A program made the translations under genes and the position numbers. From the NCBI GenBank assembly GCA_002077045.2, contig KZ111179.1, positions 8,004-72,003 on the forward strand: a stretch of 64,000 nucleotides of DNA. Reading direction: 5' to 3'. The notes beneath the pieces were generated by a model that was not told the DNA's origin, made no database searches, and was given only the letters and a program-made list of their open reading frames with translations. The DNA comes from Rachicladosporium sp. CCFEE 5018 (Eukaryota; Ascomycota; Dothideomycetes; Cladosporiales; Cladosporiaceae). Numbering within the stretch: position 1 is the first letter of the stretch; each line of letters opens with the position of its first letter. Shown piece by piece: positions 11,577 through 22,894 of the stretch.

Positions 11577-13756
11577 TCACATGGGCGCCACGCCCAGCCC
11601 TCCACCCTTCTCCCTACTAACCCTCCCAAGTACCTCCACACCGCCACCATCCCTCACAAGCTTCATGAGATCCTTCTTCCGACAAGCACCCATGTACTTG
11701 CACTGCTTGTCCCTCCCGACGAGCTTCGCCCCAGCGCAACTACAAGCCCACAACTCGCAGAAGAGCAGGAATAACACTAGTGCTGTGACGGTGCCGACGA
11801 GCTCCAGTGAGTTAAGGCTCTCAGCCAATGGTAGGAGGATCAGGATTATCGCCACGGCGATGCGGTAAGCCAGACGTTTCTTCTTCGGGAAGCGGATGTT
11901 CGTAGGCGATTTGTGGATATGACTGAGCGAGATGAGGGTCATGCAGAGGAGGGCCACACCAAAGCCAGCGGAGTAGAACCATCTGATCCCCGACGCTACG
12001 TGCTCTTCGCTGCGGTGTTGGTACGTCTCCGTCAGCATCTCCACATGCGCGTCCTCGGTATCCGTCGCAAGCACCAGTCTTGCCAACGCCCCGCCACCAA
12101 GCACGAACGACATGATGAACGGGAGGTGGGAAAGCGTCCAGATCATCGCAGACCACTTGTGGCGGCGAATGGCGTGTAGAATGATGTTTGAGGCGTCAAT
12201 CTCGAAGTACAGCCAGTTGAATGCGAAGGCTTGGATGAGGCCTAAGATAGCTTTGCCGAAGAAGGCGTCTAGGGAGGGAGTCGTAGTTTGGTAGAGCATT
12301 GCTACGACAGTATAGCCGAAGACCAGGGTCACGAACGCGGAGGTGCGCTCGACGCGATGCTCGATGTTTAGAGCTGGCATGAAAGCGAGATTGGCTTCGG
12401 CCCAAGCCTGCCATTTCCCACCGGCTTGCTCCAGCCAGATCGCAAAGAGAAAGTACATTCCCTGAAATAAGATATCCAGTGTTAGTGCGATCCAGATAAG
12501 CGCTAGCTGGTTTGGCCACTCCACGTAGATACTCCCGATCCATATGGCCGACGAAATGAACGTTAGCGCGATCTGATAGATCATCACGTAGCGGATCATG
12601 GGGATCAGCCAGGCGCAGAGGACGAGGTAGCCGCACATGTAGAGGCGCGCGGTGAGGTAGAACCAGATTAGGGAGGAGTATGTGTGCTCAAATCCGGAGA
12701 CTATGTTGGTTGTGTAGCCGAAGAGGCAGGCGAGAAGGAAGAGGACGGAGAGGCGTTGGAAGATGTCGTCGGTCTCGAACCAGGCTATTATCATGGCCAT
12801 GTCGTTCCATATCTCTGTGTGGACTTGTTAGTATTCTGGTTTAAGAGAAGCTGAGGGACAGGAGCATACTCCAGCTGAGGGTGAACGTGACTACATGGAT
12901 GTCAGTTCGCGGTGCCACAGACCAGTGAGGTGCAGGCCAACTCACTAACGAATTGCAACAAGCTCAACCATGTCGGATGCTCACTTGCCGCATCTCCATT
13001 GACGGCGATAATACCGACGTACAGCAGATCAACGAATAGCTCAAAACTCTGCACCTCCTCATACCCACTAGCCCTCCACAAAATCCCTTTATGAAAATAC
13101 TGCCTGACAACAGGCACCTTAAAGAACTTCAACGGCGTCGCATACACCTCTCCCTCCTTCCCACTGAGACTCGTCGTTTCGCTGCTGGCGCGTCGTGGCG
13201 TCGTAGTCCCAGACTCATTCGGACTCGCGTCGTCGTAAGACTTGATGTGAGCACTATACCCGAACCGATCGAAATGCGCGTCCAGCTTCACACCGTGCTC
13301 TGTGATGCGACCGAGCTCGCCGGACAGGGCGTCAAGCTCGCCTTGCACGTCGGCGAACTGCGTCCAGATCTCGGCGTGCCGTTTCGACAACTCGTGCCGT
13401 CGGCCTTCATGGTGCGTTTGAGCGTGGCGAACGGCTTCGAGATGCTCTGGCGTGCCGGATATCAGGATGTCGAACTCCTCTGCAGGGTCCGAGGGGATCT
13501 GAGCTTGTAGGCGGCGGCGCAGGGACTCAGCTTCGATGGGGTCTGTGGCGACGTGGATGCGTTTGCCGGAGGGATGGAAGAAGGAGCGGATGTTAGCGCG
13601 GGCCCGGGAGCCGTAGTGGTGGTGTGGATGCTGGGAGGGAGTTGTGGTGCCGTCGTGACTGGGATTGCTGTGCGTTGAGTCCGTTTGTGCGGTGGAGAAG
13701 GTGGTCGTGGGTAGCTTCTCGGGGTCCAGAGGTGGGTCCGTGGGCGTATTCGCCAT
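11577..13756 (-). CDS. LtrA-like multi-pass membrane protein, copy A, 689 aa
   Basis: This is a fungal member of the bacterial low-temperature-requirement A family; the molecular function is unknown. Exons on the minus strand are 13756-12946, 12890-12870 (a 21-bp micro-exon) and 12814-11577. Both introns (54 and 55 bp) have good donor and acceptor sites, and the junctions give FVITFTLSWKIWNDM. Residues 1 to about 240 are hydrophilic and cytosolic, with a helical segment (AEIWTQFADVQGELDALSGEL). The family motif SFELFVDLLYVGIIAVNG starts the membrane part, which has about ten hydrophobic segments. The start at 13756 (MANTPT) is shared with copy B. Copy B carries an additional intron inside SFE/LFVD that is absent here. 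Confidence 0.88.
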
Positions 13757-14548
13757 ATTGGGGGAGATGCCCTGTATTTCGCCGGACGGCCTCGTACAGA
13801 TACCCTCAGTGACGCACAAGATCACCGCATCGCCTGCTTGCAGCTCAGTCTGGGAGAGTTCTCGCTGCTATGAGCGCAATCACACGCTTGCAACGCAAAT
13901 CTTATTCCGAGCGCTGGCAGGAGCTGCTAGTCACTGGGTAGACGTTGTGTTCTCAGTAACGGGGACCTTGTACGTGTCTTCCTATCAGCGGCGAGGCACA
14001 CAAATGAAGTAGTAAAAGAGTGAGAAAAGGCGTCGCTGTACGGTTTACTACCTCTACCATCTAGACTCACCAGCACTACGGACCGGCCCAGCACCAGCGC
14101 CTCCGGCGATCCTTCATAACCGCCAAATGGTGGAATCCGAGCTCACGCCACAGCTCCTCCCAAACTCTGGCAAGCAAGAAGCGAGGTTGACTCAGCTCTT
14201 GGCATTTTTAGTAAGCGCTGGCCAAGAAATCACAAGAACCTCTCAATGAGGACGACCAAGATCTACATGAGCAGCTACCCATCCCTGGGCAAGCTGGGCA
14301 AAAGTATACCATGGTTGGTAGGTGACTTGACCACGCAATGATACAAGTAATCTGCCCTTCTAGACTCCCGTCGCTTATGACTCCACCTGCCCAGCATTCT
14401 GTTACCCGATAGTAGCTGCACCCCGATTACCGCGCATGCCGCGCTTTTCGTCGCCCCTGAACGCATCACAAATGCCATCACCCCATCGTACTCGTGCCTC
14501 TCCGTCTCCACCCAGCCTCAGCCGATGACAGTGATGTCCCTGCCATCC
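13757..14548. other. Intergenic region, LtrA-like and coiled-coil genes, copy A
   Basis: This holds about 0.8 kb of LtrA-like promoter and the 3' side of the coiled-coil gene. Similarity to copy B (43055-43838) is patchy, with strong identity only from about 14370 onward. I see no gene, repeat or RNA here. Confidence 0.5.
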
Positions 14549-17500
14549 TCACAAAGCAGTCATACTCTCGCCCTCCGTCTCATCGCTCGCGACCCCGAAC
14601 CCGGAGTCATAGACCCTCTTCTTCACCTTCCGCCCTCCAGCACCCTTCTTCCCACTAGCAGTCTGCTGCGAAGACGAAGCACCAGCCTGAGTCTGCGTCT
14701 GCGTAGTGGTGATCTTCTTGCTAATCTGCATCTCACTCAGCGTGTCCATGCCCTCAAGCTGCTCCAGCAGATCATCGCCTTCCTGCTTTAAAGCCTCCCC
14801 TTCAGCATCAACAGCAGCCTTAGCCCTCGCAAGCTCGGCCTGCAAGTTCTTCACCACATCGTCAGTGCGGTAGATATAAGCCTGAAAGCGCTGCTTGAGC
14901 GACGCAGACTGTGCAGTGATCTCTTCAACTGTTGTAGTCGTGGTTTGTGCCTCAGCGCGCAAGTTGCCAATCTCCTCGTCACGAGCGTCCAGGACTTCCT
15001 GCCAGCGTGCATCGGCTTCGATGGCTTTCTCCTCAACGATGAGGATCTTGGCTTGCTTGTCGCGGATTGTGTCTTTGAGGGAGTCGATCTCGGCACCGGT
15101 ATCGGCTTGCAGGAGGAGGAACTGCTCTGCCTCTTCGTTGACGCGGTGCTCGAGGCCGGACTTCTGCTTCTGTAGGTCAGATATCTCAGTCAGGTAGACT
15201 GCGATAGTGTGATTCAGCGTCGCAATGGCGGCGTTGCGGTCTTCCGTCTCGGAGTCGTGAAGAGCGAGAATTTGAGCGTGGTCGCGCTGGAGGGTGATGA
15301 TAGTGGTCTCGAGAGTGGTGATGTTGGTTTGCAGCAGGACGATCGCGGCATCGTTCTGCTCGCGACGCTGGTCACCTTGAGCGACCTCGGCAGTGAGCAA
15401 ATTCTCCGTGGCACGAAGGTCGTTCTGTAGACGCGCGATCTCGGCATCCCTGTCGGCGACCTCAGTCTCCAGCTCTGCGATACGCTCGTCGCGCTTGGCG
15501 AGAGTGTCAGCCATGCTGAGCTGCACTGCAGCAAGATTCTTCTGCAGCTCGACGATGGTGACCTCGCGCAGGAGAGTGACACCCTCGGCGGTCTCGCGAC
15601 GCTCGATCTCATCAGCGATGTCGACCTGGAATTGTGCATCGCGCTCGGAGGCGAGCAGCTCCAGCTCCTGAACGCGAATAGTGTTCTGTTGCTGCACCTC
15701 GAACATCTTCTGGCGGAGGCTGTTCGCTTCGACACCCTGCTGGTGCAGCTTCTGGTTGAGCTCCTCAATCTCAGCGTTGCGATCGTCGAGATCGGTCTCA
15801 GCCGCCTCGCGCTGACGACGCTCGGCATCATTCAAGTTGCGAAGGTCGGCGAGCTCGGTGGCCAGCAAATCCAACTCGGTTTCGAGTTTCTCAACACGAA
15901 TCTCCAGATCGGCGACTTCGGCATCCTTTTCAAGAGCGCTCGCCTCGGCTTGCTCGCGTACGCTCTGCTCGGCGACAAGGTCTGCTTTGGCTTGTTCGAG
16001 TTGCTCGCGCAGTGCATTACGCCCAACGGCGATCTCCTCGATGTGTGCTTCAAGCTCAGTGATGAGGACCTGCCTCTCTGCACCCTGTTTCTCAGCTTCG
16101 TTGCGAAGGATGATCTCAGCATCCAGTCTCGACTCGAGATCCTCAATGTCCACTTCGCGAGATTGGTTCATCTTCGTGATGGTGACGTTGTGCTCCGTCT
16201 CCATTTTCGTGATGAGTATCTGAAGTCTCGTCTCCTCGTCGCGGTAGCCCTGGAGCGACACATTGAGTTTGTCGAGGGACTGCTGGAGGCTGATATTGTC
16301 TGCCTCGAGGATGGTGAGCTGATCGTGCTTCTCCTTGAGTTTCGCAGCCAAGTCATCACGCTGCTCTTCAGCGATCGCCAGCTGCTCCTCAAGCTCCTCG
16401 ATATCGCGCTCCTTAGTATCGGATAGCTCGTCCAGTTGCTTCCATTGCGCTTGCAGTGTGTCAATGCGGATCTCAGCTGCGGCGAGATGGTCGATAAGCT
16501 TATCAACCTGGACTTGGAGGTCGGTCGAGTGTGCGATCTGGCGCTGGAAGTCCCGATCCTGATCAACGAGTCTGTCCGCGAACTCTGTGCTATTGGCAAA
16601 GAGAATCTCGAGCAGATCTGCATTTGTCGCATCCTCCGGCAGACTATCGGGAAATCTGGCGTGCATCTTCTCGCGAATGCTCTCGAAAGACTCGCGTATG
16701 GCCTGAATGATGATGGACGGCTGTACGTCGCCAGCAGAGAAACCAAGAGCCTGCAAGCCGATCGTCCCAAGACGCAGCTGTGTCTTTGCATCATTCGCTT
16801 CCTGCGCAAGAACGACGATGGTATCCTCGAAAGTGCGGCGCTCAGCATCGGTCAATCCCTGACCTGAGTTGCGTCTGCCGTTGGTAACAACGATGTCTTG
16901 CGAATGGCGGATGCTCGTCCTCTTGCCTACCGCAGTTGGAGTGACTGGCTCGAGACCATCACCAGCAAGCTGCGGATATGACACCTCCTGCTGGCTGTCG
17001 ATGACCATCATGTCATTATCGGGCAAGCTATCAATGTGTCCGCGAGCACGGTTGGCAAGGACATTGTGGCGTAGGCGGGCAATCTCAGCCTCAACGGCCT
17101 GGTGACGATCAAGATCCACCTCATCGTCTTCGTCGGTCTCGAGCTCCAGAATCAGTTCCTTGATCCGCTTCTCCATTTCCTGGGTCTCGATGCGGAGTTC
17201 ATCCAGCTCCTTCAGTGTAGCCCGCGTGTGCTGATCGAGCTTGCCCAGCTTCCTCTGCTCGCCATGCTGACTCTGGAGGTGACGGATGCGCTCGTCGAGG
17301 ACCTCGCGCAGGCTTGCGAAGTGGTGCTCCTGCACAGTGCGTGTCTCACCGGCCTCAGTCAGCGAGAGGTGGGCCGGGAGTGAAGTCCGCTGGGTGCTGG
17401 TCTTGTAACGTTTAGAGCCGCCGAGGCTAGGCGAAGCAGTCATGCGGCGCTTGACTGACATCTTGGTGGTTTGTGTCTTTGCGGCGTATGGTGTCTTGTG

Positions 17501-17893
17501 TTGTGCAGTTGATCCGTCGACATCAACTTCATCTGAGCCAAAGTGCACGTGCCTTGACCTCGACTGAGGGATTTCAGCTTCATTCTCCTCAAGTAACTCA
17601 GCCTCAACTCGTGCGACAGCTTCGACTGTGCCGGCCATCTGCGGCAAGTCTGAGATCACCTCAATCTGCTCGTCTTCCTCAAGAATCACCTCAGGTTCCT
17701 CACTAGCAGTCTTGGTCTTCTTCGTCTTGCGTCGCTTAGCAGGAGCAGACAGCCCGGGTACACTCAGTCCTTGACTGCTGGCAGGTCTCTCCGACGCAGT
17801 AGAGGCATCGCTGGCTCTCCGCTTCCTCGTCGCCCGCTGTGGGAGTGGCTGACTTGCACTCGGAGGTGCGTTCTTCGCGCGTTTGGGCGGCAT
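14549..17893 (-). CDS. Nuclear long coiled-coil protein, copy A, 1114 aa
   Basis: This is an uncharacterised fungal protein. The first ~130 residues are basic and disordered with several nuclear-localisation-like clusters (PPKRAK, TRKRRAS, AKRRKTKKTK). A short acidic patch follows (EEPEVILEEDEQIE). From about residue 225 to 1050 it is nearly continuous heptad coiled coil, with degenerate internal repeats of the form AELEAEVADRDAEIARL. The C-terminus is short, Gly/Lys-rich and ends in a conserved KKRVYDSGFGVASDE patch. It is a single exon. Start at 17893 (MPPKRAK) was chosen because copy B starts at the same residue and has the same length; in copy A the frame is open 91 codons further upstream without conservation. 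It is likely a structural nuclear or spindle/chromosome protein (inference from architecture only). Large antisense ORFs inside it are codon-bias shadows. Confidence 0.85.
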   Translation of the reverse strand: MPPKRAKNAPPSASQPLPQRATRKRRASDASTASERPASSQGLSVPGLSAPAKRRKTKKTKTASEEPEVILEEDEQIEVISDLPQMAGTVEAVARVEAELLEENEAEIPQSRSRHVHFGSDEVDVDGSTAQHKTPYAAKTQTTKMSVKRRMTASPSLGGSKRYKTSTQRTSLPAHLSLTEAGETRTVQEHHFASLREVLDERIRHLQSQHGEQRKLGKLDQHTRATLKELDELRIETQEMEKRIKELILELETDEDDEVDLDRHQAVEAEIARLRHNVLANRARGHIDSLPDNDMMVIDSQQEVSYPQLAGDGLEPVTPTAVGKRTSIRHSQDIVVTNGRRNSGQGLTDAERRTFEDTIVVLAQEANDAKTQLRLGTIGLQALGFSAGDVQPSIIIQAIRESFESIREKMHARFPDSLPEDATNADLLEILFANSTEFADRLVDQDRDFQRQIAHSTDLQVQVDKLIDHLAAAEIRIDTLQAQWKQLDELSDTKERDIEELEEQLAIAEEQRDDLAAKLKEKHDQLTILEADNISLQQSLDKLNVSLQGYRDEETRLQILITKMETEHNVTITKMNQSREVDIEDLESRLDAEIILRNEAEKQGAERQVLITELEAHIEEIAVGRNALREQLEQAKADLVAEQSVREQAEASALEKDAEVADLEIRVEKLETELDLLATELADLRNLNDAERRQREAAETDLDDRNAEIEELNQKLHQQGVEANSLRQKMFEVQQQNTIRVQELELLASERDAQFQVDIADEIERRETAEGVTLLREVTIVELQKNLAAVQLSMADTLAKRDERIAELETEVADRDAEIARLQNDLRATENLLTAEVAQGDQRREQNDAAIVLLQTNITTLETTIITLQRDHAQILALHDSETEDRNAAIATLNHTIAVYLTEISDLQKQKSGLEHRVNEEAEQFLLLQADTGAEIDSLKDTIRDKQAKILIVEEKAIEADARWQEVLDARDEEIGNLRAEAQTTTTTVEEITAQSASLKQRFQAYIYRTDDVVKNLQAELARAKAAVDAEGEALKQEGDDLLEQLEGMDTLSEMQISKKITTTQTQTQAGASSSQQTASGKKGAGGRKVKKRVYDSGFGVASDETEGESMTAL

Positions 17894-20018
17894 CTTGCTG
17901 GTGCACTGAACTTTTGTATGCAGAAATTTCGACGAGCTAATTTGGAAAGCAAACTGTAGAGCGATTTGAGCAAGCTCCTGGTCAACAGAAGATGTATCTA
18001 GCAAAGTGTGATGGAGGAGCAATGGTGTTGATGTGGTGTTGGACAGCGAGTCTGCAAGAAATGGAAGGGTTGGCGGTGCCTGTGGCTGGAGAGGTGACGA
18101 CAGGCGTAAAGTTTGTTTTACGATCACTGCGGCAGGACGCGTGCTTAGCGTGTTTGCTAGGTGCATCCCGGCATTTTGGTTTCACTACATCATCGACCGA
18201 CGGCCTTGACCATATGCACGACCATCGCAGAATATCGAGTTATGAGTGCACATTCACCTGGTCCACACGCTATATTTGAGTGAGATGTACTGTAGAGCTT
18301 CATTAGCCGCGTACCAACACGAGCGCAGCCAGCAATACGAGATGTCATGGAATCGCATCGCTCGCAGCGCACCGAGTCGACCACGTCGTCGTATGTAGCC
18401 GGACACAAGCCGGTCGCTACCAAAGGTGCCAAACCGGAGACAAATCCGCATGCGTGCCCTAGGCTCTCTGGCTTGCGATGACAAGGCTTACGACTGCCGG
18501 ACAGTCTGCGGCTCTTCAGTGCCTTATACTACGTCCCCGTTCCGCGTAGCGCTGGAGTTCCTCAACTATGTTGCCTGTCAACCGCTCGACTGTATAAGTG
18601 CTGGTCTCAGTCAGGCGCGCAGGCCGGGCCTGTGGCTCTATGATAATACTACGCGTCATGATCATCATTGCCGTCCTCGAGGCAGCGTAAGACGCATCGT
18701 TGTTGGACATGACCCGTATGAGGCTCAAGAGAGTAAACGTACCGGCATCTATGTCGTGCTTTGGCAGCGCGCCGCTCTTTCGGAGAAAATCCCCGATTGT
18801 ATGTGATATTATACTTCGCCTGGACTTCCCTTGAGCAGCCACCGGATCAAGCCAGCCTGGTAAGCTTGAATCGCTGTGTCGCGACGGGGCCCGGAGGTCC
18901 CTAAGACTGTCTCGCTGCTGAAGGGTGCCCGCCTCTGGTCCTTGAACTTCCAAAGCCAAGAGGTCCCGGAGGCGCGATAACAACGGCTTCTTAACTAAAC
19001 AGACCATTAACATGACAGCATCAGTGACGAAGGCATCAGGGAAAGACGTGAAACGTTGCTAACATGTTACCTGTGGCGAGGACGACAGTCTCCGACGTGC
19101 TGCAAGAGCCAATCAACACTTGCGGTGCGCTTGGTAGTAGCGCATCCGCCTTAGGATTGTCGGGAGAGATGATGTCTCTCTGCTAGCCGTGCACGTGAGC
19201 GGGTGTCACGTCGACATCAACGTTGAACCTCACGCCGCGCAACTGTTCTCTTGAGAGCGTTCATCCGATGTCTGAGAAGGATCCGTCACCATGTGCGCAG
19301 CTTCCTCGTCAGCGGTACTGTATGAGGCTCTAGCGGCTCGGAGAAGCACGCTTGCGCAGTCGTTGACTGCCGCTGCCACGTGAGTTTCCGCCGGCATCGG
19401 AGCATCTGCATGTATTCCACGACGATCGCGCAGTTCGCAGCCAATGGACTGCCCCACAAGCAGATCACGTCTGATATCACAATCTGCAACGCAGCCAAAG
19501 TGGAGAGGTGTAGCGAAACGGCGTGAAGCGGCTCGTAGTGAGATGCTTGTGCCCTTGCTACTTGTCGTGCGACGGTTAGGGTTCTGCCTGATGCGGAAGG
19601 AGCCTCTGATGCTCCTTCCAGTTCGCTCTTTCCGAGCCCGCGCTACGGTGCAAACACTTTGCAATTCGAGCCTAGGCTGCGTCTCGTGTCTGCAGTGACA
19701 TCTCTGAGTATAAGAGGATGACGACCCGGTGTAGGCGTAAGGCAAGAAAGGGATTCGTTGCTTACGATCCGCCTGGCTGATGTACGCGGCCGAGAATTGG
19801 GGGCGCATCGAGATTCGCGTGACGTTGTGACGAATCGACAACGTGTAAAGAAAAGGCATCGAAGAAACGCCAGCGCCGTTTCATCGCCGTCATCGCCGAC
19901 GGTCTTGCACCTCTGAGGCTGGACGTTCTCCTTTGTCGCGCATCATCGGCGAACATCCACTGTTCGCGAATCCGCCGCCAAGAATCTACCATCACGAACC
20001 CCGGACAGCCTCTAAACG
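17894..20018. other. 2.1-kb intergenic region upstream of coiled-coil and F-box genes, copy A
   Basis: Both flanking genes are transcribed away from this region. The outer parts, 17894 to about 18235 and 19297-20018, match copy B closely. The middle part, about 18235-19296, has no visible similarity to the corresponding stretch in copy B (47515-48875). I find no convincing ORF, terminal repeats or tRNA in it. The part next to the F-box gene includes a strongly conserved stretch of about 700 bp that is probably promoter and 5' UTR. Confidence 0.55.
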
Positions 20019-21724
20019 ATGGCGCAGATTTCGCAGACCTCGCACCTGTTATCTTTACCGGCGGAACTCATCTTCCACATACTCGCATATCTCGAACCAT
20101 TGGATCTCGCCAATGTAGCGCTGACAGACCGGCGACTGAAGACACAGTCATACGACGACCAAATATGGCTTCCGATCATCAACGAGAATCTCCCCGAGCG
20201 GCTTACCAGCCCGCAACCTCTGGAGACGTTCCGTGAACTGTACATTGCGCATCACTCACATTGGTTTCTGCCCAAGCACAAGATATGGTTCTCCGATAGC
20301 GAACCGAACGGGAAGCTCCTCATTGCACGGTATGATCCGCGAAGAGCATGCATCGAGGCATACACCATGGCTGCCATGCGCGGGGAGCACACGCTGGAGC
20401 GATGGGAGAAAGATCCGGACGTCATTATACACAGCTTCAATCCCGTCGTGGCGCTCGATCTCAATCAGCCGACTCTAAGACTCAGCGTCGACAGCATGCG
20501 GACGGATGATCAGCCGAATGCCTTCCCGAGCGATCGAGGCTATGCAGCATCAACGAGATACAGCAAGGAGACACTCATGGAGACTTTCGCGGAAGCCGGT
20601 CTGTACGGCTCCTTCATGCTCTGTCGCAACCTCCCAGCCGAAGCCATAGGCAACTCCACCAGCATCTGGCCACCTCGTCGTTTTCCCGCCAATGCGCGCG
20701 TCCGCAATGATAGCCAAAATGGCTACAAATCCGCCGGCCACCGCCCCACGACGCTCGCAGAAGTTAGCCAGCACAACTTCCGCCTGCGCAAATGGGTAGA
20801 GTACACCGGCCGGCGCTCAACCCCTAGTATCATGTCGTTCACCGCGCAGAATGGCTTGACAGCAGCTCTGGGTCTTGCAGGCCAGTACATCTCCGGCGGC
20901 ATGGGCTTCAGTTCGTGCTCCTACTTGAATTCAGGAATGAACGTGCGCATGCCAGAGGACATCACGACCTATGCCACCCTGCCAGAATGGTGCTACACGC
21001 CTACGAAAGAAAAGCCATGGCGCGGCATTTGGTGCGGAGATTACAGCGGTCACGGCTGCGAGTTCATCCTCATCATGCAACCCGACAAGGAAGACGAAGC
21101 GCCTTTGCCCGAAAACATGGAATGGCTACAAAACTGGTTCCGCGGCTACAGACGCCGCAGCAGCGCAAGCACGAACTCCGCCTCAACCTCCACATCCCTC
21201 CCAGACCCAGATCCGGATTTTGAATTCGCAGTCGCGCGCCAGCAAGAGGTCGCCGCGGCTTTCGAAGCCGAGTACGGCGATCCTGAGCCAGAACCTGATG
21301 GTCCTTTCGTCCGCACTAAGCAGCCTGTGACGGATTACAAGGATGTGCCGACGGGGAGATTAGAGGCTGTGAAGTTGACGGGTGATATGAATATCCCGCG
21401 CGGGGAGTACACTTTCATCGCACCCGAAGTTGGACATGGAGGCTTTATGAGGGTGGCTGATGAGGAGACTTTCAAGGGCGCGAGAGTTGTGCGAAGCGCA
21501 GGACATATTGCTGGGAGGGGTTTCAACGATGGTGAGTCGCGTTTTACGTCGATTACGGTACAGAGGCACGGAGACTGACATGACCTCTAGATCAGTACAT
21601 GCCGAGCCAGCTTATCATGATCTCGCATGACCGACTCGCGCAGTACTGGGAAGGGTTTGGGGAGGGGTTCGGGCATATTTCGTATTATCAAAGGGTGGAT
21701 CTGGACGCATTGTTGAAGATATAG
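20019..21724 (+). CDS. F-box protein (FBXO31-like architecture), copy A, 548 aa
   Basis: This is a probable substrate receptor of an SCF ubiquitin ligase. Exons are 20019-21531 and 21591-21724; the 59-bp intron restores the C-terminal NDDQYMPSQLI reading. The F-box is at about residues 8-45 (LLSLPAELIFHILAYLEPLDLANVALTDRRLK, given here as the L/P/E/I/L spacing of the family). Downstream is a beta-rich domain with PWRGIWCGDYSGHGCEFILI, matching the FBXO31-type ligand-binding region, interrupted by a Ser-rich acidic insert (about 375-420). The end, GRGFNDDQYMPSQLIMISHDRLAQYW, follows the same domain (shown in short motifs RGFND and DRLAQYW). The length is usual for fungal members. The copy B protein is nearly identical. 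Confidence 0.9.
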
Positions 21725-21993
21725 GTGTGTAGACATTTCGTTGGGGCATTGTATAGCGTGGATTTGCATCGTTTTGCCACGAGCCTTTCATCTCTTTGCA
21801 TAATGAGCCGTTCTATATATCGCATTCGGGATGCGTGATAGCAGCTGATACTGTGAACCCTGCAGTGCCGAGGTCCAGTCCAATGCGCACTTGGTCGCTC
21901 AGTGATGTATCAGCAATGATATATACATCGACTGTATCGCTAGCTTAGGGAGACTCACTAAACTTTAGTCCTTCACTTCGATAAGCAGCAGAA
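21725..21993. other. Intergenic spacer, F-box and ABM-like genes, copy A
   Basis: This is a 269-bp spacer between two genes on the same strand. It matches copy B (51289-51542) except for a short indel at about 21905-21925. It contains no gene. Confidence 0.5.
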
Positions 21994-22826
21994 ATGCCCG
22001 ACCACATCGCCCTCCTCTGCACACTCCACCCTGCTTCCCAGGAAAAGCGCGAAAGAGTCTGTCTTGGCCCCACACCAGATCATCTTGATTGCTACTAAAG
22101 CTAAGACCTTCGCAAGATCCTCGACCTCCTCCGCCGCTCAGCTTGAGAGTACTACACCAAGCCGTCCGCGAAATGTATCGCCTGGTCTTACTTCACGCCC
22201 GCCGCCAAGCTCACATTGGACGCCACATCCTTCCCGCTAGTGGGTATGGAGGTGTACACCGACAAGGCTGCGCTCCAAGCGCAGGTAGACGACACCGAGC
22301 ACTTCCAGCCGTACCACGCTACTGTCAAGCGCGAGGAATTGTATGCTAAGCCGGAGGAGCTGCAGTCGTGGTGCCTGGATTGCGGGTTCATTGGTAGAGG
22401 ACTAGGGCAGACGAAGTCGGGCAAGGGCACGCTGGTTAGTGTGAGTAGGTTAGTGTGTAAGGATGTTGCTGGCGCGTGGAAAGTGCTTGACGGGCTGAGA
22501 GAGTTCTCGAAGTGGGTGGAAAGGGAGGAACCTGGCGTGCTGTCTTATGGCGTGTTCACCCGACCGAAGGCGCCGACTGAGGTGCTGCTTTGGGTGAGGT
22601 ATGGGAATGGCAAGGCTGTCAGGAGTCATGACGAAGCGCCGGAACATAGGGCTGCGCAGTACGTATGGCGCAAAGCAGTGGAACGATTGCAAGGTGGCTA
22701 ACGGGAGACCATAGAAAGCTTATGGGCCCGCATCTGGACCTCAAGAAAACTGAAACGACGGTTTGGAGAGAAGTCGAGGATAGCTTTGTGGCGCCTCTAC
22801 CTGCGACTTCCAGCGCGAAGCTCTGA
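21994..22826 (+). pseudogene. Dimeric alpha/beta-barrel (ABM/EthD-like fold) protein, copy A, broken by in-frame TGA
   Basis: By comparison with the intact copy B, exons would be 21994-22056, 22117-22658 and 22715-22826. The second exon has TGA at 22144-22146 where copy B has CGA (Arg), within LLRRSA(R)EYYTKPS. The change is a single C to T at a CpG. Downstream coding is otherwise open and conserved, with the same splice sites, so the lesion looks recent. Translation could restart at Met in the GMEVYTD segment (about 22243), giving a shortened product. The first-intron donor GTCTGT is weak in both copies, and the start exon is therefore less certain. The family resemblance (repeated ferredoxin-like halves) is to antibiotic-biosynthesis-monooxygenase-type barrels; the function is unknown. 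Confidence 0.72.
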
Positions 22827-22894
22827 GCCAACACCTGCATCATTCCTCTCCTTGTCGGTCTCTCCCCGCAAGCCAGTCCTAAGGTGTTTCTCCT

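Noticed and set aside
15632..16426. 264-codon ORF on the + strand inside the coiled-coil gene (and the 291-codon equivalent at 45282-46157)
   Set aside because: It is antisense to heptad-repeat coding sequence; Glu/Leu-rich codons on the minus strand keep the opposite frame open. Lengths differ between copies, so it is not conserved as a protein.
18426..19013. Overlapping ORFs of 126 and 165 codons in the copy A intergenic segment
   Set aside because: They overlap on opposite strands, lack family features and have no counterpart in copy B.
18235..19296. RIP-mutated transposon remnant
   Set aside because: Base composition is not strongly AT-rich and there is no excess of TpA that I can see; no transposase-like ORF.
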